Position numbers and translations under genes: made by a program. A stretch of DNA of 41,977 nucleotides from assembly GCF_035818635.1 (NCBI RefSeq), contig NZ_JAYLLH010000021.1, positions 1 to 41,977 on the forward strand, given 5' to 3'. The DNA is from Mesobacterium_A hydrothermale. Lineage in GTDB: Bacteria > Pseudomonadota > Alphaproteobacteria > Rhodobacterales > Rhodobacteraceae. Of the stretch, positions 37,134 through 41,977 are shown piece after piece (position 1 is the stretch's first letter; every line of letters begins with the position of its first letter). The notes beneath the pieces were generated by a model that was given only the letters and a program-made list of their open reading frames with translations, had not been told where the DNA came from and did not search any database.

Positions 37134-37158
37134 GAATCTTCCCCTCTGCGGTTTTTTT
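37115..37158 (+). terminator. Possible weak terminator after the MFS gene
   Basis: CCGCA (37115-37119) could pair with TGCGG (37147-37151), which is followed by seven T residues. The loop is 27 bases and the stem short, so the call rests mainly on the T run. Confidence 0.3.
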
Positions 37159-37205
37159 CGGCGTAACCCCACAATAAACAAGCCATTTCTGTGTGATGCG
37201 TAGAT

Positions 37206-37221
37206 CCGAAACCGGTTTTGG
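37206..37221. promoter_or_regulatory. LacI-family-type operator upstream of the phosphorylase
   Basis: CCGAAACCGGTTTTGG is a 16-base palindrome with one mismatched pair and the central CG of LacI-family operators (core AAACCGGTTT, 37209-37218). It lies 43 bases before the phosphorylase ATG. No LacI gene is in the window. A half-site AAACCGG is also present at 41132-41138, upstream of the gpgP-like gene. Confidence 0.5.
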
Positions 37222-37264
37222 AATACCAATTGGGGGAAAGCCGGCTAAAAGGGTCACGCGAAAA

Positions 37265-39007
37265 ATGACCAAGAAACTGAAAGATCAGGTCCGAGCGATC
37301 CTGTACCGGGTCTATCCCAGTCTGGACTGCGATGCCCTGACAGACGCGGTGATCGACGCATTCTGGCCCTGGGGAACCGCCCCGCGCAAACGTCAGCGCC
37401 AACCCAGCAACAACCTGTGGTCCCAGCGTGACGCGGTGCTGATCACCTATGGCAATTCGCTGCTGGACGGGGTGCACAAGCCGCTGGACCTGCTGCACGA
37501 TTTCCTGCTGCGACGGCTGAAGGGCGTGGTCAACGGCGTCCATATCCTGCCATTCTTTCCCTACACCTCTGACGATGGGTTTGCCGTCACCGATTTCCGC
37601 AAGGTCGATCCCGCGTTGGGGGACTGGCCCGATATCGAACGGATCGGCAACGATTTTCACCTGATGTCCGATCTCGTCCTGAACCACGTGTCCAGCCAGG
37701 GCACGTGGTTCAACGCATACAGACAAGGGCAGGAACCGTACGACAAGTTCTTTTTCGAAGCCTCGCCCGACGATGACCTGTCCGCCGTGGTGCGTCCGCG
37801 CACCACACCGCTGCTGCAAGAGGTCGAGACCAGCATGGGCAAGCGCCATGTCTGGTGCACCTTCAGCCATGACCAGATCGACCTGGACTACTCGAACCCT
37901 GACGTACTTCTGGAAATGCTGCGCATCGTGCGCCTGCACGTCGACAAGGGTGTTCGGATCATCCGTCTGGATGCGGTGGCTTTCCTGTGGAAAGAGGTCG
38001 GCACGCCGTCGATCCACATGCCGCAGACCCATGCCATCATCCAGTTGATGCGCCTGCTGGCGGATTTCGCGCACGAAACGGTAATATTGCTGACCGAAAC
38101 CAACGTGCCCAAGGCCGAAAACCTCAGCTACTTCGGCCAGTCGAACGAAGCGCATTCTATCTATAATTTCCCGCTGCCGCCGCTGATCCTGCATGCGATG
38201 CTGTCGGGGTCGTCGCGCTATTTGCGGACCTGGCAGGCTGCGATGCCACCCGCACCGCCGGGCTGCGCCTATCTGAATTTTTCAGCCAGCCATGACGGTA
38301 TCGGGATGCGCCCGGCCGAAGGCCTGCTGCCCGATAGCGAAATCGTGCGGATGATCAACACCGTGCAATCGCAGGGCGGCTTGGTGTCGATGCGATCGCT
38401 GCCCGATGGCGGCCAGTCTGTCTATGAACTGAATTGCGGGTTCTTTCCGGCTATGGCCCGCACCTTTGGTGGAGAAACCGACCTGCATGTCGAACGGTTC
38501 ATCGCATCGCAAACAATCGTGATGTCCCTGGAAGGTGTGCCAGCGTTCTACATCCATTCGATGCTGGCCACGCCCAACGATCACGACGGCGTCGAACGGC
38601 GCGGCATGAACCGGGCGATCAACCGGCACCGTTGGGACTATTCCGATCTGACCAGGCTGCTGGACGATCCTTCAACCCAGCACGCCCGGGTGCTGGGCGC
38701 GCTGTCGGACCGGTTGCGGGTGCGTGCGAAACAACCCGCGTTCCACCCCAACGCTACGCAGTTCACACTGCCGCTTGAGGAACGTGTCTTCGGCATCTGG
38801 CGGCAATCACATGACAGGCGGCAATCCATCTTTGCCCTGCACAATGTCAGCCCCGACAGCGTCGAGGTTCCTTGCGAGACCCTGAACCTGATCGCTGACG
38901 AAAACTGGACGGACCTGTTGAGCGGCGACATCATCGCCAGCGCAGGCACGATCCAGATGCACCCGTATCAGTGCCGCTGGGTGACGAATCTGCCCCACGA
39001 AGCCTAG
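37265..39007 (+). CDS. GH13_18 sugar phosphorylase, probable glucosylglycerate phosphorylase
   Basis: The 580-residue protein is a sucrose-phosphorylase-like glycoside hydrolase family 13 enzyme. The catalytic nucleophile is Asp236 (IRLDAVAFLWKE), the acid/base Glu278 (LLTETNVP) and the conserved SHDGIG block gives the third active-site Asp. LNHVSSQGTWF is the usual region-I His segment. The most likely reaction is reversible phosphorolysis of 2-O-alpha-glucosylglycerate to glucose 1-phosphate and glycerate, judged from the adjacent gpgS/gpgP-like genes; sucrose phosphorylase is the main alternative. The start at 37265 (MTKKLKDQVRAIL) is chosen over an upstream ATG that would add 24 atypical residues. 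Its stop overlaps that of the convergent gpgS-like gene. Confidence 0.78.
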   Translation: MTKKLKDQVRAILYRVYPSLDCDALTDAVIDAFWPWGTAPRKRQRQPSNNLWSQRDAVLITYGNSLLDGVHKPLDLLHDFLLRRLKGVVNGVHILPFFPYTSDDGFAVTDFRKVDPALGDWPDIERIGNDFHLMSDLVLNHVSSQGTWFNAYRQGQEPYDKFFFEASPDDDLSAVVRPRTTPLLQEVETSMGKRHVWCTFSHDQIDLDYSNPDVLLEMLRIVRLHVDKGVRIIRLDAVAFLWKEVGTPSIHMPQTHAIIQLMRLLADFAHETVILLTETNVPKAENLSYFGQSNEAHSIYNFPLPPLILHAMLSGSSRYLRTWQAAMPPAPPGCAYLNFSASHDGIGMRPAEGLLPDSEIVRMINTVQSQGGLVSMRSLPDGGQSVYELNCGFFPAMARTFGGETDLHVERFIASQTIVMSLEGVPAFYIHSMLATPNDHDGVERRGMNRAINRHRWDYSDLTRLLDDPSTQHARVLGALSDRLRVRAKQPAFHPNATQFTLPLEERVFGIWRQSHDRRQSIFALHNVSPDSVEVPCETLNLIADENWTDLLSGDIIASAGTIQMHPYQCRWVTNLPHEA

Positions 39008-40242
39008 CTGACAAAGGGTTTCGCGGCGAATTCGGCCGCGTCCTGCGATACGGCCGAACGGAGGTCTGAAAAGACAGTCGGATCGGCGGCGTGAACACGG
39101 TTCCAGTTCGGGATGAACGGGCTTTCGTGCGGGTTTTCCAGAAAGGTCTGACCCGCGTTCATGATGTTCTCGGCAAACATCTCGATCGTGCGCTCTTCGG
39201 CATGGCGATCCAGAATCAGGCCATTCATTGTTGCGTCGTTGGCATAAACCTCCAACAGGTCCAGCGCCCGGCGATAGTAGGTTGCCTTGAGCGTGCGGAA
39301 GGTGTTCGGCGTGAACACCGTTCCCTCGGCCGCCATCTTGCGGAAGAGCGCCTTGCAGATATCGGTCGACATCCGGTTGAGCCCGGTCCTGGCATCCTCT
39401 TGGCTGACTTGCTGGTGTTTGTGGTCATAGACGTCCGCGACTTCGACCTGGCACACTTGGTGCCGGCCAAGGTTGCGCCATGCCTCTGACAAGACTCCGA
39501 TTTCCAGACCCCAATCCGACGGCATGCGCAGATCCGGCAGCATGGTGGTGCGCAGCGCCACCTCGCCCGACAATGGGTAACGGAAGCTGCGCAGGTAATC
39601 GAGATAGTCGTGGTCCCCCACCACTTTCTTCAACGCGATCAACAGCGGGCTGACCAGCAGACGCGACACCCGCCCGTTCAGTTTTCCTTCGCCGATGCGG
39701 GCATAGAAGCCCTTGGACAGTTGGTAGGAAAAGCTGGGGTTGGCCACCGGATACAACAGCCGCGCCAGCATTTCGCGATCATAGGTCAGGATATCGCAAT
39801 CGTGCAGCGCCATGACCGAGGTGTCGGCGCACGCGATCAGATAACCGATCGCGGTCCAGACGTTCTTGCCCTTGCCCAGTTCATGCGGTCCAAGGCCCAG
39901 TGCCTCCAGCTTGGCATCCAGGGCCTGCATCCGCGGGGAGTCGTTCCAGATGACGACGTGATCCTGCGGCAGAACCGAAAAGAAATCCTGCGCCATGCGA
40001 AACTGGTCTTCGCTCGCACGGTCCAACCCGATGATGATACGGTGCAGATAGCGGACCTTCGACAGTTCTTTCAATATGTTCCGCAGCGCCGGACCTTCCA
40101 GCTCGGAATAGAGCGCGGGCAAGAGCAGGCTGATCTTTCGCGTCTGGGCATAGCTTTCAAGTTCGTATTCCAGCTCTTCCAGCGGACGACAGCGCAAGTT
40201 GTGAAACTGGGCGATATTGCCGTTCTGATGAAAGTCGGTCAT
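39004..40242 (-). CDS. gpgS: Glucosyl-3-phosphoglycerate synthase-like glycosyltransferase
   Basis: GpgS transfers glucose from a nucleotide sugar to 3-phosphoglycerate. The 412-residue GT-A-fold protein has ISLLLPALYSELEG near the N terminus, GKGKN (123-127), a metal-binding HDCD (147-150) and the acceptor-region segments LSGEVALRTTMLPDL and DWGLEIGVLSEAW, the pattern of the GT81/GT78 group. An AGGACA site precedes the start, 18 bases after the phosphatase gene, so the two form one operon. Mannosyl-3-phosphoglycerate synthase is the alternative. Confidence 0.78.
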   Translation of the reverse strand: MTDFHQNGNIAQFHNLRCRPLEELEYELESYAQTRKISLLLPALYSELEGPALRNILKELSKVRYLHRIIIGLDRASEDQFRMAQDFFSVLPQDHVVIWNDSPRMQALDAKLEALGLGPHELGKGKNVWTAIGYLIACADTSVMALHDCDILTYDREMLARLLYPVANPSFSYQLSKGFYARIGEGKLNGRVSRLLVSPLLIALKKVVGDHDYLDYLRSFRYPLSGEVALRTTMLPDLRMPSDWGLEIGVLSEAWRNLGRHQVCQVEVADVYDHKHQQVSQEDARTGLNRMSTDICKALFRKMAAEGTVFTPNTFRTLKATYYRRALDLLEVYANDATMNGLILDRHAEERTIEMFAENIMNAGQTFLENPHESPFIPNWNRVHAADPTVFSDLRSAVSQDAAEFAAKPFVS

Positions 40243-40260
40243 GCGTGCCTGTCCTTTTGT

Positions 40261-41037
40261 TCATTCCGGGGCCGCGACCCTGGATACAGCATCCAGAACC
40301 GCGATATTCCAGCCTTCGGGGCCGGGGGCGTCGGTGCGCAAAATCCGCCCATCTGCCTCGCCACTCAGCGGGGGCAGTGGCGGGGCATGGTCGTTGCGAA
40401 CGATGATCCCAAGATCGGCGCTCTCCAGCATTTCCCGATCATTGGGCGCGTCGCCCAGCGCGATGGTCACCGTTGCCGCCAGTTCCGTGGCGATGTCTTG
40501 CATCGCATCTGCCTTGGTCCGTCCAAACGAGAGTGTCAGGAACCGCCCGCCCCACCGGGCGGCAATCCCGTGCGCAGCAAGGGCCGCGACGAACGCGCGT
40601 TCCTGATCGTCGGTGCCGGTCCAAAGGCCCGGTTCGGAATGGCAACGCTGGCGGGCAAGCGTTGCCGCCCGCGCCGGAAGGCCGGTGATCTGCGAGAGCT
40701 CTGATGCGTCCATGTCGCCGAAGCCGCGAAATGGCTCGGACACACTGCGCGGTATGCTGTTCAGAACGGCCCTGATCCGGCGATATGCGGCATCGCTGTC
40801 GCCATCCTTTGCGCCGGGACGAAAAACGCCTGCGCCGTTTTCGACGATTGCCGGGGTCGCGCCAAGGCCCAGTTCCGTGTGCAACGGCGCGACCTCTGCC
40901 GCTGTCTTGCTGGTTGTCAGGATCAGCGGAATGCGCTGCACCCGCAGGGCGTTCAACGCCGGTGCAGCAGCAGCATAAGAGTACGTGTCGTGGTCCAGCA
41001 ATGTTCCATCGAGATCGGTAAACACCACAATGGTCAT
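40261..41037 (-). CDS. gpgP: Glucosyl/mannosyl-3-phosphoglycerate phosphatase (HAD family)
   Basis: The 258-residue HAD phosphatase of the Cof/MPGP type would dephosphorylate glucosyl-3-phosphoglycerate to glucosylglycerate, a compatible solute. Motif I is FTDLDGT (nucleophile Asp8, Asp10), motif II LTTSKT, motif III the lysine in GRTKADAM, and motif IV GDAPND. It is the first gene of an operon with the gpgS-like gene. Sugar specificity (glucose or mannose) cannot be read from sequence by eye. Confidence 0.8.
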   Translation of the reverse strand: MTIVVFTDLDGTLLDHDTYSYAAAAPALNALRVQRIPLILTTSKTAAEVAPLHTELGLGATPAIVENGAGVFRPGAKDGDSDAAYRRIRAVLNSIPRSVSEPFRGFGDMDASELSQITGLPARAATLARQRCHSEPGLWTGTDDQERAFVAALAAHGIAARWGGRFLTLSFGRTKADAMQDIATELAATVTIALGDAPNDREMLESADLGIIVRNDHAPPLPPLSGEADGRILRTDAPGPEGWNIAVLDAVSRVAAPE

Positions 41038-41465
41038 TCGGCAGCCCCGTCTGTCAGGGTTGCCCGGGGCCGGTTCGGGCTACGGTTATGGTGGCTGGTG
41101 TTTATCATCCCCGCGTCCATTGTGTTCCGGCAAACCGGCAAGGGCAAGGTTCCGACGCCCGTTCCGACCGTTTCGCACAGCATAAGGTGAAAGCCTGTGC
41201 AGTTCGCGGCTCCTGAGAATCGGCCATCAGCGCTGCGGGAACGCCGCACCCACAATACAACGCCCACTGGGCACGACAGGAACAATGGCCCTCCGCGCGA
41301 GGCGTCGTTAACCTTTTGAAGACAATCAAACCCCCGAAACGCCAGATTTTGCCTTATTTCAGCCCGACTTGCCGCATTTTCGTCAAGTTTCGCCAAGTTG
41401 TGTTAACGGTTTCGTATGCGGGTCATCGGGCCCGATGGGTTTTGCAACGCGCTGGAGTAATTTTA
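41038..41465. other. Intergenic promoter region before the second RTX gene
   Basis: This 428-base gap has no supported gene. Its right part (41300-41465) is A/T-rich relative to the window and contains two GTTAAC palindromes (41307-41312, 41402-41407) and the 12-base palindrome at 41425-41436. These look like regulatory sites for the divergent gpgP and RTX genes, but no clear -35/-10 pair was found. Confidence 0.45.
41425..41436. promoter_or_regulatory. Perfect 12-base palindrome (ATCGGGCCCGAT)
   Basis: It lies 29 bases before the ATG of the second RTX gene, where a repressor would block transcription or an mRNA hairpin would sit close to the ribosome site. No regulator can be assigned. Confidence 0.35.
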
Positions 41466-41977
41466 ATGGCTGCGACACTTGGAAACGACACGCTGGTCGG
41501 CACGCCTGTGGGTGATGTGATCGAAGCGTTGGAAGGCAACGACGTGGTCAACGGGCTGGAGGGCAACGACACCCTGGATGGCCAGGCGGGTGATGACACC
41601 GTCAGCGGTGACTTGGGCGACGACTGGATCAAAGGCGAAGAAGGCCGTGACCTTCTGCTGGGCGGCGAAGGCGATGACACGCTCGAAGGCGGCCTGGACG
41701 ACGACACCATGGATGGCGAAGCCGGCAATGACCTGATGCTGGGCGGCGAAGGCGACGACTGGATGAAAGGTGAAGACGGCAAGGACACCATGGATGGTGA
41801 AGCCGGAAATGACACCATCGAAGGCGGCCTCGACGACGACTGGATGAAGGGTGAGGACGGCAAGGATCTTCTGCTGGGCGGCGAAGGCAATGACACGCTT
41901 GAAGGCGGCCTGGACGACGACACCATGGATGGCGAAGCCGGCAATGACCTGATGCTGGGCGGCGAAGGCGACGACTG
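41466..41977 (+). CDS. RTX-type calcium-binding protein, 5' part (cut by window end)
   Basis: Open to the window edge after 170 codons. The ATG at 41466 follows GGAG with good spacing. Apart from the first few residues (MAATLGNDTLVGTPVGD) the whole visible part is nonapeptide repeat with blocks such as LEGNDTLDG, GGEGDDTLEGG and DGEAGNDLMLGG, so it belongs to the RTX group and should bind calcium outside the cell. Several blocks read DDDWMKGEDGKD, richer in acidic and lysine residues than the canonical GGxGxDxUx. No N-terminal signal is present, consistent with type I secretion. Whatever lies beyond the repeats is outside the window. Confidence 0.85.
   Translation, partial: MAATLGNDTLVGTPVGDVIEALEGNDVVNGLEGNDTLDGQAGDDTVSGDLGDDWIKGEEGRDLLLGGEGDDTLEGGLDDDTMDGEAGNDLMLGGEGDDWMKGEDGKDTMDGEAGNDTIEGGLDDDWMKGEDGKDLLLGGEGNDTLEGGLDDDTMDGEAGNDLMLGGEGDD
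41655..41977 (+). repeat. 216-base near-identical tandem repeat
   Basis: The segment starting at 41655 recurs at 41871 with only two mismatches over the 107 bases visible before the window ends. The period of 216 bases equals 72 residues, or eight nonapeptides. DNA-level identity implies a recent duplication. Confidence 0.85.

Noticed and set aside
41423..41944. Minus-strand Ser/Pro-rich frame opposite the second RTX gene
   Set aside because: It is the reverse complement of Gly/Asp repeats; the plus frame has a start, ribosome site and RTX motifs.
25147..41977. CRISPR array or other direct-repeat-spacer structure
   Set aside because: The repeats present are coding (RTX and lectin-like) without the short identical repeat and unique spacer pattern, and no cas genes are present.

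Overview
The window is GC-rich DNA, dense with genes, and looks like an alphaproteobacterium of the marine Roseobacter/Rhodobacteraceae group. The grounds are the mce-DUF1467 pair, the gpmI-envC-ctpA operon, a complex I NDUFA9-family protein, and a GC-rich intergenic hairpin followed by GGGATATTTTCGGCAAG, a type I recall as recurrent in that family. The organism call is inference from gene content, not a database match.

Layout. 1-4261: a phenylacetate catabolism block. It has a broken paaZ on the minus strand and a divergent operon paaI-pcaF-paaK-tetR, with a TetR-like operator between them. 4367-9430: housekeeping and accessory genes (zapE, a DUF167 protein, a nitroreductase, an EI24/CysZ-like membrane protein, a DUF1467 protein, methylmalonyl-CoA epimerase, a response regulator, a GNAT acetyltransferase). 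9472-12095: a DUF1800/DUF1501 pair with a Tat-type leader on the DUF1501 protein. 12264-13659: a compact restriction-modification pair (MT-A70 adenine methyltransferase plus BglII/BstYI-like endonuclease) whose last codons carry a terminator-like hairpin. 13688-24568: core genes aspS, carB, gpmI-envC-ctpA and an NDUFA9-like gene. 24720-24806: tRNA-Leu(CAG).

25147-35640 is one reading frame of 3497 codons on the minus strand. Reading from the N terminus it has an acidic linker, a C-C-C-Y-Y-C cluster holding the only cysteines in the protein, an M10-like zinc metalloprotease domain, about 2000 residues of RTX calcium-binding repeats interrupted by three further families of longer repeats, and a C-terminal array of three modules with three units each (nine units of about 90 residues) resembling an H-type-lectin-like fold. 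This is the most unusual object in the window.

35937-41037 holds an MFS transporter and a compact glucosylglycerate module. A GH13_18 phosphorylase (probable glucosylglycerate phosphorylase) faces a gpgP-gpgS-like operon (phosphatase and glucosyl-3-phosphoglycerate synthase), so synthesis and breakdown of one compatible solute are encoded tail to tail. A LacI-type palindrome sits 43 bases before the phosphorylase. The window ends inside a second, smaller RTX protein whose repeats are nearly identical at the DNA level (216-base period), which points to recent expansion.
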